Origin: CAVOHU01 sp963817885
GTDB lineage: Bacteria > Acidobacteriota > Vicinamibacteria > Vicinamibacterales > JAKQTR01
DNA: 64,000 nt
Direction of reading: 5' to 3'
Assembly (NCBI GenBank): GCA_963817885.1
Contig: CAWFQE010000002.1
Location: 310,001 to 374,000 of the forward strand
Shown here: positions 1 to 9,559 of the stretch, piece by piece
Layout: every line of letters begins with the position of its first letter
Position numbering within the stretch: position 1 is the first letter of the stretch
Program-made: the position numbers and the translations under genes
The notes under the pieces: model-generated
What the model saw: the letters and a program-made list of their open reading frames with translations, nothing else
Told to the model about the DNA's origin: nothing
The model's database searches: none

Positions 1-35
1 AAGAAGTAGCTCGAAGATCGAGTGATCGGCGACTC

Positions 36-70
36 CCGGGGGTGATCTTCCGAGCGAAGGTCACCCCCGG
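36..70. terminator. Strong GC-rich hairpin at window start
   Basis: Positions 36-45 (CCGGGGGTGA) pair perfectly with 61-70, and an inner CTTC/GAAG stem (47-50 with 56-59) extends it around a five-base loop. No T-run follows on either strand. The sequence before it ends AAG AAG TAG at 1-9, which could be the stop of a gene lying left of the window. The hairpin could end that transcript, but this is an inference. Confidence 0.35.
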
Positions 71-432
71 CGTTGTCTCCGGCCCGCGTCAGGACGGCCT
101 GCCCGCCCCGGCACCTCCAAAACCGTCAGTCTGCCCGCCAGCTCCCCGGCCCACACGACCTCGCCGGGTCAGATCCAGCGCTGTCTTTACTGGCTTTCCC
201 GACGTCAGCCCCTCGCGAAGAGGTCGGGCACGGACCTTGCGCGTGCCCCCGGTGTGACCGTGTCTTCTCCACCCGGATCGGCCGACTCCAAGGGCCTCGA
301 GCGGCGCCAGGCCGAAGAATGGCCCAGCAATACGCGGGAGTCGGTCACGTGCAGTGGCGCTTGGCGGATCGGACCATGAGGCTTACACTATTGAAATCAC
401 ATAGCCTCACTCTGCCGTTTCCTGGCGTTGAC
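71..432. other. Intergenic stretch, no gene seen
   Basis: GC-rich, and open in the same frame as the downstream kinase, but the translation before position 433 is proline/arginine-rich with no domain pattern. I see no tRNA, no convincing sigma-70 promoter and no sigma-54 (-24/-12) motif here. Confidence 0.5.
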
Positions 433-1611
433 ATGGCCGCACCTAATCATCGACTTCCTTCCACGCGCGCCGCGCGGCGCGTTGCGCCTGCGGAACCCGC
501 CGCCATTCCACGGCGACGGCGGGCGGCGAGCGGCAAGGCCACCGACCGGTTCTTTCGCGAGATGGTCGAGAGCATGCGAAACGGCGTGCTCGCCATTTCC
601 CGCCGGGGCCAGGTCGTGATGGTGAACGAGGAGGCGTACCGCATCCTCAGCCTCGAGCGGCGGGCTGACGACCTCGGGCGCCACTTCAGCGACCTGCTGC
701 AGGGGCACCCCGACGTGGTGCGGGTCCTGGCGGGCGCCTTCGAGATGAGCCACCTCCCGAACCGGGCGGAGCTGCGGCTGAAGCCGTCGGGCCGCGTGAT
801 CGGCTACACCCTGTCCCGCGTGCTGAGCGAGCACGGCCGGTCGAAAGGCGCCGCGCTCTTCTTCAAGGACCTCACGCTGGTCGAGCAGGCGGAGGAGCGC
901 GAACGCCTGCGCGATCGGCTCGCGGCGGTCGGCGAGATGGCCGCCGCGATCGCGCACGAGGTCAAGAACCCGCTGGCCAGCATCGAGGTGATGGCCGGCC
1001 TGCTGCGGCGGCAGCTCGCGGACCGCGCCGACTTTCACGCCCCGCTCATCGACATCATCAACGAAGCCAAGATGGCCAACGCCATCGTGCTCGAGGTCCT
1101 GGAGTTCGTCCGCCCGATCCGGCTCGAAATGGATCGCACCTCGATTGCGCGGGTGGTCAGCGAGGCCGTCGCGATGGCCGAGAGCCATGCCGATCGCGGG
1201 AAGACGGCGGTCGAGGTGAACATGCCGTCCGGGCTTCCGCCCATGCTGGCCGATCACTTCCAGCTGCGCCAGGTCGTCTCCAACCTGCTCATCAACGCCT
1301 TCGAGGCGCTCGAAGGACGGGGCGTGGTGCGCATCAGCGCCACTCACGTCGAGGCGCCGGATCCGACCCGGTCCTCGTCGGTCGTGCTCGAGATCTCGGA
1401 CGATGGCCCCGGCATCATGGCGGGCGTGACCGATCGGATCTTCAAGCCCTTCTTCACGACCAAGGCGAAGGGATCGGGCCTCGGCCTGGCGATCGTGCGC
1501 AAGATCGTCGACGCGCACGAGGGCCGAATCGACATCAACTCGAGCCCGGGCCACGGCGCCACCTTCCGGGTGACGCTCCCCGTCGTGGCGTCCGGATCGC
1601 TGCCGCTCTAG
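433..1611 (+). CDS. PAS-domain sensor histidine kinase, NtrB-like
   Basis: A 392-residue cytoplasmic sensor kinase that should autophosphorylate and pass phosphate to the response regulator 30 bp downstream. After a basic N-terminal stretch, a PAS-like domain occupies about residues 40-150. The H-box contains IAHEVKNPLASIE with the phosphoacceptor His. The ATPase domain shows the N-box LRQVVSNLLINAFEAL, the G1 box DDGPGIM and the F/G2 region FKPFFTTKAKGSGLGLAI. No membrane segment is visible, as in NtrB-type kinases. The frame stays open upstream to position 73, but the first plausible Met is at 433 (MAAPNHR); the next is well inside the PAS-proximal region. Its stimulus cannot be told from the sequence. 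Pairing with an NtrC-type regulator suggests control of sigma-54 promoters. Confidence 0.88.
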   Translation: MAAPNHRLPSTRAARRVAPAEPAAIPRRRRAASGKATDRFFREMVESMRNGVLAISRRGQVVMVNEEAYRILSLERRADDLGRHFSDLLQGHPDVVRVLAGAFEMSHLPNRAELRLKPSGRVIGYTLSRVLSEHGRSKGAALFFKDLTLVEQAEERERLRDRLAAVGEMAAAIAHEVKNPLASIEVMAGLLRRQLADRADFHAPLIDIINEAKMANAIVLEVLEFVRPIRLEMDRTSIARVVSEAVAMAESHADRGKTAVEVNMPSGLPPMLADHFQLRQVVSNLLINAFEALEGRGVVRISATHVEAPDPTRSSSVVLEISDDGPGIMAGVTDRIFKPFFTTKAKGSGLGLAIVRKIVDAHEGRIDINSSPGHGATFRVTLPVVASGSLPL

Positions 1612-1641
1612 AACGACACCAGACAGACAAGCGAGGCACAT

Positions 1642-3041
1642 ATGGGACGGATCCTCATCGCCGACGATCACGACGCGCTGCGCCGCGGACTTGCGCGGGC
1701 GATGCTGCAGGCGGGTCATGACGTCGAGGAGGCGCCCAACGGCAACATCGCGATCGAGCGCCTGCACGAAGGCACCTTCGACGTCGTGCTGAGCGATCTG
1801 AAGATGGGCGGCAGCGACGGGCTCGACGTGCTGCGGACGACCAAGGCGCTGTACCCGGCGACGGCGGTCATCCTGATGACGGCCTTCGGTTCGATCGGCA
1901 CCGCGGTCGAGGCGATGAAGATCGGCGCGTTCGACTACGTGCAGAAGCCGTTCGAGATCGAGGAGATGGAGGTCAAGGTCGAGAAGGCGCTCGAGATGCG
2001 CCGCATGCGCCACGAACTCGAGTACCTGCGCCACACCCAGAACGACATCTACCAGTTCGACTCCATCGTCGGCAGCAGCGGCGCCCTCAAGCAGCGTGCT
2101 CGACATCGTGCGCAAGGTCGCCAAGAGCAACACGACCATCCTCATCCGCGGCGAGACGGGCACCGGCAAGGAGCTCATCGCGGGGGCCATCCACCACAAC
2201 TCGCTGCGCGGCCGGGCGCAACTTCGTCAAGGTGAACTGCGCGGCCCTGCAGGAGAACCTGCTGGAGTCGGAGCTGTTCGGCCACGAGAAGGGCGCGTTC
2301 ACCAGCGCCGACAAGCAGCGCATCGGCCGGTTCGAGCAGGCCGACGGCGGCAGCATGTTCCTCGACGAGGTCGGCGACATGAGCCCGAGCACCCAGGCGA
2401 AGATCCTGCGCGTGCTCCAGGAGCACGAGTTCGAGCGGCTCGGCGGCACGCGCACCCTGAAGGTCGACGTGCGCCTGATCGCGGCGACCAACCGGAACCT
2501 GGCGGGCATGGTCGCCGCGGGCCTGTTCCGGGAGGACCTCTACTACCGGCTCAACGTCGTCGTCGGTCGAGATGCCGCCGCTGCGCGATCGGAAGGAGGA
2601 CATCGTCGGCGCTGGCCGCGTTCTTCATCCGCAAGTTCGGCGCGGAGCTGAAGAAGAAGATCGACGGGCTCGCGCCGGACGCCCAGAAGCTGCTCATGCG
2701 GTACAACTGGCCGGGCAATATCCGCGAGCTCGAGAACTGCCTGGAGCGCGCCGTGCTGCTCACCGAATGGCCGATCATCGCCGTCGACGACCTGCGTGTC
2801 GGCGAGCTCGATCGCGGCCGCAGGCGACGAGAAGGGCGCTCCGGTCGTGCGGATCCCGCCAACCGGCATCGCGCTCGAGGAGATCGAACGCCAGGCGCTC
2901 ATCGAGGCGTTGCGGATGTCGAACTGGGTGCAGAAGGACGCCGCGGAGCTGGTCGGCATCAGCCCTCGCGTGATCAACTACAAGATCAAGACGCTCGGCA
3001 TCGAGCTTCCCAAGGGACGACGGGCAGCGATCGAGCCCTGA
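1642..3041 (+). CDS. NtrC-family sigma-54-dependent response regulator (frameshifted as read)
   Basis: Receiver domain (residues 1-120: DDH acidic pocket, phosphoacceptor Asp in LSDLKMGG, Lys in QKPFE), then an AAA+ sigma-54 activation domain and a Fis-type helix-turn-helix. The ATPase shows Walker A GETGTGKE, the sigma-54 contact loop ESELFGHEKGAFTSA, Walker B SMFLDEVGD and the sensor II region NWPGNIRELEN. The C-terminal HTH is near ISPRVINYKIKTLGI. The protein cannot be read in one frame: homology jumps at about 2095, 2215, 2563, 2608 and 2812, each time consistent with one extra base (for example CGGCCGGGC where CGGCCGGC restores the frame). Five identical-type indels in an otherwise perfectly conserved protein argue for consensus errors rather than decay. 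It forms a two-component pair with the kinase just upstream. Confidence 0.85.
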
Positions 3042-3077
3042 TCGGAGGACCGCCCCGGTGGTGACCGCGTCATCCCC

Positions 3078-4302
3078 ATGAACGCCGCCGACATCGGCCC
3101 GGTCCCGCCGGCCGCGCGCCGCCAGAGCGGTCTCGATCTGTTCTGGCATCTTCGCCGGCGCCAACATCGTCGCGACCACGCTGCAGGTGGGCGCGACGCT
3201 CGCCACCGGTTTCCCTCCGGCCACCGCGCTCGTGCTGATCGCGGTGGGTGCGACGGGCGGCTCGATGCTCGTCGCCTCGCTCGCCGTCCTCGGCCCGCGG
3301 CTCGGCGTGCCGTCGGTCATCGCCGCCCGGGCGCCGCTCGGCATCGAAGGGCGCCGGGCCTGGTCGCCGCGCTTCTCTACGTCACCAACTTCGCCTGGAT
3401 CGCCGTCAACAACGTGATTGCCGCCTCGGTGTGCGCGCGACTCCTCGGCGGCCCGTCGTCGTTCCCCGTCTGGATCGTGGCCTGCTCGGCCTGGTGTCGA
3501 CCGCCGTCGTCGCGCTCGGGCCCCGCGCCGTCGGCCTCGCCGACCGCGTGGCCGTGCCGCTGCTGCTGGCCGTCGGGGCGGCGTGATCACGTGGGCGGTC
3601 ATCGGCGCCCTTCCGACGCCTGCGCTGCCGGCCGCGCAGGGCGCTCCCTCCACACCCTGGTTCCGCGGCTTCGACATCGTCGTCGGCTACCAGGTGTCGT
3701 GGATCCTGATGTTCGCGGACTACTCGCGCTACACGCGATCCGAGAAGTCGAGCGCGCGGGCCGTGTTTCTCGGCCTGCTGCTGACGAGCCTGTGGATGAT
3801 GCCGCTCGGGCTTCGGCCGCCGCGCGGCTGGCGGGCAGCGCCGATCCGGGCGCGATGATGGCGGCGATCGGCCTCGGGTGGGCGGGCGCGGTGCTGATGG
3901 TGCTGGCGACGATCACCACCAACTTCGTGAACATCTACATGTCGGGGCTCGCGTGGAAGAGCCTCGTGCCGAAGATGGGCCAGCAGTGGTCGATCTGGTC
4001 GATCGGCGTCATCGGCACGCTCATCGGCCTGTTCTCGGGCGGCTGGCTCGATCGGTACGCGGACTTCATGCTGGTGCTCGGCGGCGTGCTCGTCCCGGTC
4101 GGCGGCGTGCTGGTCGCGCACTATCGGCTCGGCCCCGGCGACGACGAGGGTGCCTGACCTCTACGATCCGGCCGGACCCTATGGCGGGATCCTGGTGCCC
4201 GGGCGTCGGCGCCTGGGCCGGCCTGGCGCGCTCGTGGCGACGCTGCCGGCGCTCGTCGTGGCGGTCGTGAGCTACCGCGTGGCGGTCGCGCGACAGCGGT
4301 AG
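3078..4302 (+). CDS. NCS1-family cytosine/purine-type permease (frameshifted as read)
   Basis: A multi-span inner-membrane transporter of the nucleobase-cation-symport-1 family (CodB-like). Family-like segments appear in successive frames: SGLDLF followed by GIFAGANIVATTLQVGA, PLGIEG, YVTNFAWIAVNNVIAASV, WILMFADYSRYTR, TTNFVNIYMSGLAWKSLVP and a C-terminal LYDPAGPYGG. Frame changes fall at about 3143, 3340-3365 (two extra G), 3490, 3582, 3810 and 4148; the last continues the gene past the apparent stop at 4157 to a stop at 4302. Restored length is about 408 residues, near the family norm. The substrate could be cytosine, allantoin, purine or thiamine precursor; the sequence does not decide. 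It lies 37 bp after the regulator, which may control it. A true pseudogene cannot be excluded. Confidence 0.7.
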
Positions 4303-4337
4303 CACGCTTCGCCCACGGCTGACCGCCATCATTCTGG

Positions 4338-5379
4338 TTACCGGGCTGACGGCCGGTCGCTCTCGACAACGACTGCCCGCCCCGTCGGCTGTCCGGCTGT
4401 CCGGTTCCTGAGCAGGCCGGCGCGCGGATGCGCCCGGCGATAGACGTCGATGAGCTGAGCCGCGCTGACGTGCGTGTAGCGCTGCGTCGTCGACAGGCGC
4501 GCGTGGCCGAGCAGTTCCTGGATCGTGCGCAGGTCCGCGCCGCGTTCGAGCAGGTGCGTGGCGAAGGAGTGACGCAGCGCGTGAGGGCTGATGCCGAAGC
4601 GGGCGCTGCACGCCGCGACGTATCGGCGGACCAGCCGGTGGACGCTGCCTCCCGGTCAGGCGGCCGCCGCGGTAGTTCACGAACAGCGCGCCGGAGCCGG
4701 CGGTGCGGCGCGAGGCCCTCGGAACCGGAGGGCGCTGCGGCGGGCCTTGCCTGAGCGACGCGGCAGCCCGCTCGAGCAGCGGACGATCCTTCAGGTAGGC
4801 GCGAAGGGCATCTGCCGCGCTGGTGTTGAACGGCACCATCCGTTCCTTCCCGCCTTTGCCCAGCACGCGCACCATCCGGCTGCTGAGGTTGACGTCCTCG
4901 AGATCGAGGCCGATCAGCTCGCTCAGCCGCAGTCCGGACGCGTAGAACAGCTCGAGCATCGCGCGATCGCGCCGCCCGAGCGGCGACGAGAGGTCCGGCG
5001 TCTCGAGCAGCCGCGTCATCTCGTCGATCTCGAGATGCTCGGGAAGCCGCTGCTCGACGCGCGGCGTTGCGACCAGCGCGCCCGGGTCGCCCTCCATCAG
5101 GCCTTCGCGGCGAAGGTACCTGCAGAAGGTCCTGACCGACGCGAGCTTGCGGCTGGCGGTCTTGCGCGACCGGTCTTCCCGGTAGAGCTCGGCGAGGAAC
5201 CCGCGGATCGAGGCCACCGTGCAGTCCCCCGGGACCAGGTCGCGCCTCGGCCTGCCGGTGTGGACGCAGAGGTAGTCGAAGAACTGCGAGATGTCTCCGT
5301 CGTAGGCCCGCAGCGTGTGCGGCGACAGGTTGCGGTTCAGGCGCAGGTAGTCGAGGAAGGACTTGAGCAGCTCCTTCAT
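4338..5379 (-). CDS. xerC: Tyrosine recombinase XerC (one frameshift as read)
   Basis: Site-specific recombinase that with XerD resolves chromosome dimers at dif. The N-terminal SAM-like core-binding domain (FLDYLRLNRNLSPHTLRAY) is followed by the catalytic domain with Arg in YASGLRLSELIGL, Lys in GKGGKER and, after a frame change near 4650, HALRHSFATHLLERGAD, LGHARLSTTQRYTH and the tyrosine-bearing end region. One extra base in the GGGAGG context near 4650 accounts for the break. Between the Lys motif and the break there is a roughly 25-residue Pro/Arg-rich insertion not usual for XerC. The ATG at 5379 overlaps the trmFO stop (ATGA), indicating coupled translation. XerC rather than XerD is inferred from the topA-trmFO-xerC order. 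Confidence 0.87.
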
Positions 5380-6737
5380 GCCTGCTTCATCCACGCGTCG
5401 AGATCCGCCAGCGCGCGTTCGGCGATCGCCAGCTTGCGCGCCATCTTGTTGCGCGGCGGCCTGGCGAGTGGCTCCATGATGCCGAAGGTGATGTTGGTCG
5501 GCTGGTAATTGGACGACAGGGCATGCGACACGTAGAAGGCCAGCGCGCCGATGGCGGTCGTTCGAGGCGCGGGCCGGGGCGTCCCGCCATTGGCGAGCGA
5601 CGCGGCGTTGATGCCGGCGAGCAGCCCCGAGGCGGCCGACTCGACATAGCCCTCGACACCCGAGATCTGCCCGGCGAAGAACAGGTCGGGCGACTGGCGC
5701 GTCTGCCACGTCTCGTGCAGCACGGCGGGCCCGTTGATGTACGTGTTGCGATGGACCATCCCGAACCGCGCGAACTCCGCGTGCTCGAGCCCGGGAATCA
5801 ACCTGAACACGCGCGCCTGCTCGCCCCACTTCAACTGCGTCTGAAACCCGACCAGGCTGAGATGATCTCCGGCAAGATTGTCCTGCCGCAACTGCACGAC
5901 GGCGTAGGCCTGGCGCCCGGTTCGCGGGTCGATCAGGCCCACCGGCTTCATCGGGCCGAAGCGAAGCGTGTCGGTGCCCCGGTGCGCCAGCACTTCCACG
6001 GGCAGGCACCCTTCGAAAAAGGTCTCGCGATCGAAATCATGGACCGACGCCGACTCGGCGTGGACCAGCGCATCGTAGAACGCCGCGTATTCCGGCTCGG
6101 TCAGCGGACAGTTCAGGTAGTCACCCGGCGATTCGTCCGAGGCCGGGGGCGAGGCGGCGTCGCCCTGGGGACCGCCAAGGCTGCGGTTCCACCGCGAGGC
6201 ACGGAACACCCGGGCCTGGTCGACGGTCGCGGCGATCACGATCGGGCTGATGGCGTCGTAGAACGACAGGTGCTCAGCGCCCACGAAGGCGGCAATTCGC
6301 GCCGACAGCGCGTCGGAGGTGAGCGGCCCTGTCGCGATGATCACGGGCTCGGCGAGGCTCCGCCGCTCGGGAATCGCCTCGACCTCGACGCGAAGCAACG
6401 TGATGAGCGGATGTTCTCCGATCGCCCGCGTCATCATCTCCGCGAAGCGCTCTCGATCGACCGCCAGGGCGGCGCCGGCCGGCACCCGGGTGGCATCGGC
6501 GATTCGCATGACCAGCGACCCGAGCCGGCGCATCTCTTCCTTGAGCAGGCCCACGGCGTTGTCGAGCTTGTCGCCTCGGAGGGAGTTGCTGCAGACGAGC
6601 TCCGCCAGGCGGTCGGTCCGGTGCACGGCGGTCCCCCGCGCGGGACGCATTTCGTGGAGGATGACGGGCACGCCACGTTCGGCGGCCTGCCAGGCCGCTT
6701 CGCAGCCTGCCAGCCCGCCGCCGATGATTCGGATCAT
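5376..6737 (-). CDS. trmFO: Methylenetetrahydrofolate-tRNA-(uracil-54-C5)-methyltransferase TrmFO
   Basis: Flavoprotein that makes 5-methyluridine at position 54 of tRNA using methylenetetrahydrofolate and FADH2. The 453-residue protein begins with the dinucleotide-binding motif MIRIIGGGLAGCEAAWQ and has the family sequences LVCSNSLRGDKLDNAVGLLKEE (cited in part) and the C-terminal flavin-binding stretch FFAGQISGVEGYVESAASG. The ATG at 6737 was chosen because the flavin motif must lie at the extreme N-terminus; the open frame further upstream is low-complexity. It follows topA by 13 bp and overlaps xerC by four bases, so the three probably form one transcript. Confidence 0.93.
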   Translation of the reverse strand: MIRIIGGGLAGCEAAWQAAERGVPVILHEMRPARGTAVHRTDRLAELVCSNSLRGDKLDNAVGLLKEEMRRLGSLVMRIADATRVPAGAALAVDRERFAEMMTRAIGEHPLITLLRVEVEAIPERRSLAEPVIIATGPLTSDALSARIAAFVGAEHLSFYDAISPIVIAATVDQARVFRASRWNRSLGGPQGDAASPPASDESPGDYLNCPLTEPEYAAFYDALVHAESASVHDFDRETFFEGCLPVEVLAHRGTDTLRFGPMKPVGLIDPRTGRQAYAVVQLRQDNLAGDHLSLVGFQTQLKWGEQARVFRLIPGLEHAEFARFGMVHRNTYINGPAVLHETWQTRQSPDLFFAGQISGVEGYVESAASGLLAGINAASLANGGTPRPAPRTTAIGALAFYVSHALSSNYQPTNITFGIMEPLARPPRNKMARKLAIAERALADLDAWMKQA

Positions 6738-6750
6738 GGCAGGGTTCCGG

Positions 6751-9531
6751 CTAGGATCGAGCCCGCCCGGACGACGCCGCCCGCGGCTGGCGGCCCGCCG
6801 GCCGTCCACGGCGGGCGCGGGGTGGTGTTCCGGAGGCGGCGCGGGCCTTCAGCAGCTCCAGGGCCGCCTCCATCGTGAGCGCGGAGGGATCCGCAGTCTT
6901 GGGCAATGACGCGTTGATCGTGCCGTCTGTGACATACGGACCGTAGCGGCCGCTCATCAGCTTCACTTCGATCCCGTCGCCGGGCCTCGGGCCGAGCGTG
7001 CGGAGCACGGTGCGGGTCATCTGCTGGCGCCGCGACTTCTTGGGCGCGACCAGCAGCTCGAGCGCCCGCTCCAGCGTGATGGTGAACACATCATCGCCCT
7101 CTTCGAGCGATCGGAATTCGTCGCCGCACTTGACGTACGGCCCGAATCGGCCCCGGCTGGCGACAACGAGTTCCCCGCTCTCAGGGCGCGCCCCGAGTTC
7201 ACGCGGAAGGCTGAGCAGTTCCAGCGCCTCGTCGAGCGTCAGCGCCGAAGCCGCCACGCCGGCCGGCAGCGAAGCGCGCCGCGGCTTGGGAGCGGCGGCC
7301 GCCTCCGCCTTCTTCTTCTTCGCGCCCTTCCGGCCCGACCCGTTCGCGCCGTTCGACGCCGGCGGTTCCGGGTTCTCGCCAAGCTGGACGTAGTGCCCGA
7401 ACCGCCCGTGATTGACGTAGACCTTCAGGCCTGAGGCCGGATCGGTGCCGAGCTCGCGCGGGCCTTCGGCCTTGGCCTTCAGCAACGCGAGGGCCTTCTC
7501 CTCGGTCAGGTCCGCCGGCGCCTGGTGACGCGGCAGCGTGGCGGTATTGCCCGGACCGCCCTCGCCGCGCTGCAGGAACGGGCCGAAGCGGCCGATGCGG
7601 ACGCGGATGGGTTCGCCGGATGCCGAGTCCCGGCCGATCTCGATAATCGGATATTCGATGCCCGGCTCGGCGGCGGTCACCATCGGTCCGAGCCCCGGAT
7701 GCACCCCGTCACCCTCGCGGAAGAACGCCGTGATGAAGTCGAGCCACTCGCGCTCGCCATTCGAGATCTGGTCGAGCGTCTCTTCCATCGCCGCGGTGAA
7801 TCCCACGTCCACGTAGTCGCCGAAGTACCTGCGCAGCAGGTTGGTCACCGCGAAGGCCTGGAAGCTGGGCACCAGGGCCTTGCCCTGCCGGAACATATAG
7901 CCCCGCCGCTCGATGGTGGCGATGGTCGGCGCATAGGTCGACGGCCGGCCGATGCCAGCCTGCTCGAGCTCCTTGATGAGCGCAGCCTCGGTGTATCTCG
8001 GAGGCGGCTGCGTCTCGTGCCCCTTCGGCTCGAGCGACAAGAGCGCCAGGGCGGACGCGGGCCCGGCAGATTGCGCGGGCTTCTCGACGCGATCGCCGAC
8101 CTTCATCGAGGGCAGCAACGTCTCCTGGTCGGCCAGCTCCGCATCCGGATCGTCGCTTCCCTCGACATACGCCCGGCGGAACCCGGCGAACTCGATCGCC
8201 TTGCCGCTCGCCGTCAGGACGCACGTCTGGCCGTCCGCGCCCGTTCCGCTGATCTCCACCGACGTCTTGAGCACGCGCGCGTCGGTCATCTGCGACGCCA
8301 TCGTGCGCTTCCAGATCAGCTCGTAGAGGCGCTGCTCGTCCGATTCGAGCACGTTGGCGAGCCGCTGGGGCGCCAGCTGGAAATCGCTCGGCCGGATCGC
8401 TTCGTGCGCTTCCTGCGCGTTCTTGACGCGGGTCTGATAGCGCCTCGGGCCGGCGTAGTACTCCTCGCCGAACAGTTCCTTGATGACGCGGGCCGCCTCG
8501 TGCAGCGCTTTCTCGCTGAGCGTGGTGGAATCGGTCCGGTGATAGGTGATGAGGCCTTCGATTTCGCCGCCGCCGATCTCCATCCCCTGGAACAGCCGCT
8601 GCGCGATCTGCATCGTCCGTTCGGTCGAGAAGCCGAGCTTCCGGCTGGCTTCCTGCGTCAGGGTCGAGGTGGTGAAAGGCGGCGCCGGCCGCTCGGCACC
8701 AGGCTTCACGTCCAGGGCGGTCACCGACCACGGCAGATTGCGCTCGAGCTGGTCGGCGTGCCGGCGGGCAGCCTCCTGGTCCAGGTGGCGCACCCGCTCG
8801 TTCTGGAGCTTCCCGGTCGCCGGATCGAAGTCCTTGCCGGTCGCCACCCGCTCGGCACCAACGCGGACGAGCGTGGCCGTGAACTCCCTGCCGCCTGCCG
8901 CCAGCCGCGCTTCCAGATCCCAGTAGTTGGAGGTTCGAAACGCCCGACGCGCCTCTTCCCGCTCGACCAGCAGCCGCACCGCCACGCTCTGCACGCGTCC
9001 GGCGCTCAGCCCGGTTTGCACTTTCTTCCACAGGACCGGCGACAGCGTGTAGCCGTAGAGGCGATCCAGGATGCGGCGGCTCTCCTGTGCCTTCACCAGG
9101 TTCTCGTCCACGTCGTGTGCCGACTCGAGCGCTTCCTTGACGGCGTCTTCGGTGATCTCGTGGAACGCGATCCGGCGAACCGGGACCTTCGGTTTCAGGA
9201 TTTCCTTGAGATGCCAGCTGATGGACTCACCTTCCCGATCGGGGTCGGTGGCCAGCACGAGCTCGGACGCGTCTTTCAAAGCGGCTTTCAGCGCCTGGAC
9301 GTACTTCTTCTTGCCGGCGGGGATGACGTAGTACGGCTTGAACTCGCCGTCGGTGTCCACTCCCAGGCGTCCCCACGACTTTCCCCGTATCTCTGCCGGC
9401 ACTTCGGAGGCTTTCTCGGGCAGATCTCGGACATGCCCGTAGCTGGCCTCCACCCGGTATTTCTTCCCGAGGAATCGGGCCAGCGTCTTGGCCTTCGCCG
9501 GCGACTCCACGATCACCAATGACTTCGCCAT
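6751..9531 (-). CDS. topA: DNA topoisomerase I
   Basis: Type IA topoisomerase (926 residues) that relaxes negative supercoils. The Toprim domain opens the protein (SLVIVESPAKAKTLARFLGK, then ATDPDREGESISWHLKE), and the active-site region reads LITYHRTDSTTLSE with the catalytic Tyr. The C-terminus has no four-Cys zinc fingers; it carries four Toprim-associated CTD repeats typified by GRFGPFLQRGE, GRFGHYVQLGE, GRFGPYVKCGD and GRYGPYVTDGT. This all-repeat tail occurs in several high-GC phyla. The ATG at 9531 is preceded by AGGAG with four-base spacing. dprA lies upstream on the same strand with its stop 29 bp away. Confidence 0.96.
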   Translation of the reverse strand: MAKSLVIVESPAKAKTLARFLGKKYRVEASYGHVRDLPEKASEVPAEIRGKSWGRLGVDTDGEFKPYYVIPAGKKKYVQALKAALKDASELVLATDPDREGESISWHLKEILKPKVPVRRIAFHEITEDAVKEALESAHDVDENLVKAQESRRILDRLYGYTLSPVLWKKVQTGLSAGRVQSVAVRLLVEREEARRAFRTSNYWDLEARLAAGGREFTATLVRVGAERVATGKDFDPATGKLQNERVRHLDQEAARRHADQLERNLPWSVTALDVKPGAERPAPPFTTSTLTQEASRKLGFSTERTMQIAQRLFQGMEIGGGEIEGLITYHRTDSTTLSEKALHEAARVIKELFGEEYYAGPRRYQTRVKNAQEAHEAIRPSDFQLAPQRLANVLESDEQRLYELIWKRTMASQMTDARVLKTSVEISGTGADGQTCVLTASGKAIEFAGFRRAYVEGSDDPDAELADQETLLPSMKVGDRVEKPAQSAGPASALALLSLEPKGHETQPPPRYTEAALIKELEQAGIGRPSTYAPTIATIERRGYMFRQGKALVPSFQAFAVTNLLRRYFGDYVDVGFTAAMEETLDQISNGEREWLDFITAFFREGDGVHPGLGPMVTAAEPGIEYPIIEIGRDSASGEPIRVRIGRFGPFLQRGEGGPGNTATLPRHQAPADLTEEKALALLKAKAEGPRELGTDPASGLKVYVNHGRFGHYVQLGENPEPPASNGANGSGRKGAKKKKAEAAAAPKPRRASLPAGVAASALTLDEALELLSLPRELGARPESGELVVASRGRFGPYVKCGDEFRSLEEGDDVFTITLERALELLVAPKKSRRQQMTRTVLRTLGPRPGDGIEVKLMSGRYGPYVTDGTINASLPKTADPSALTMEAALELLKARAASGTPPRARRGRPAGRQPRAASSGRARS

Positions 9532-9559
9532 GCCGCTCCTGTTGGACAATTCTGCTACC

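Noticed and set aside
300..432. Sigma-54 promoter upstream of the sensor kinase
   Set aside because: TGGCGC near 354 lacks a properly spaced TGC element.
397..2199. Long minus-strand open frame opposite the sensor kinase and regulator
   Set aside because: Translation is His/Arg/Asp-rich with no domains; it is the antisense shadow of strongly motif-bearing plus-strand genes, as often seen at high GC.
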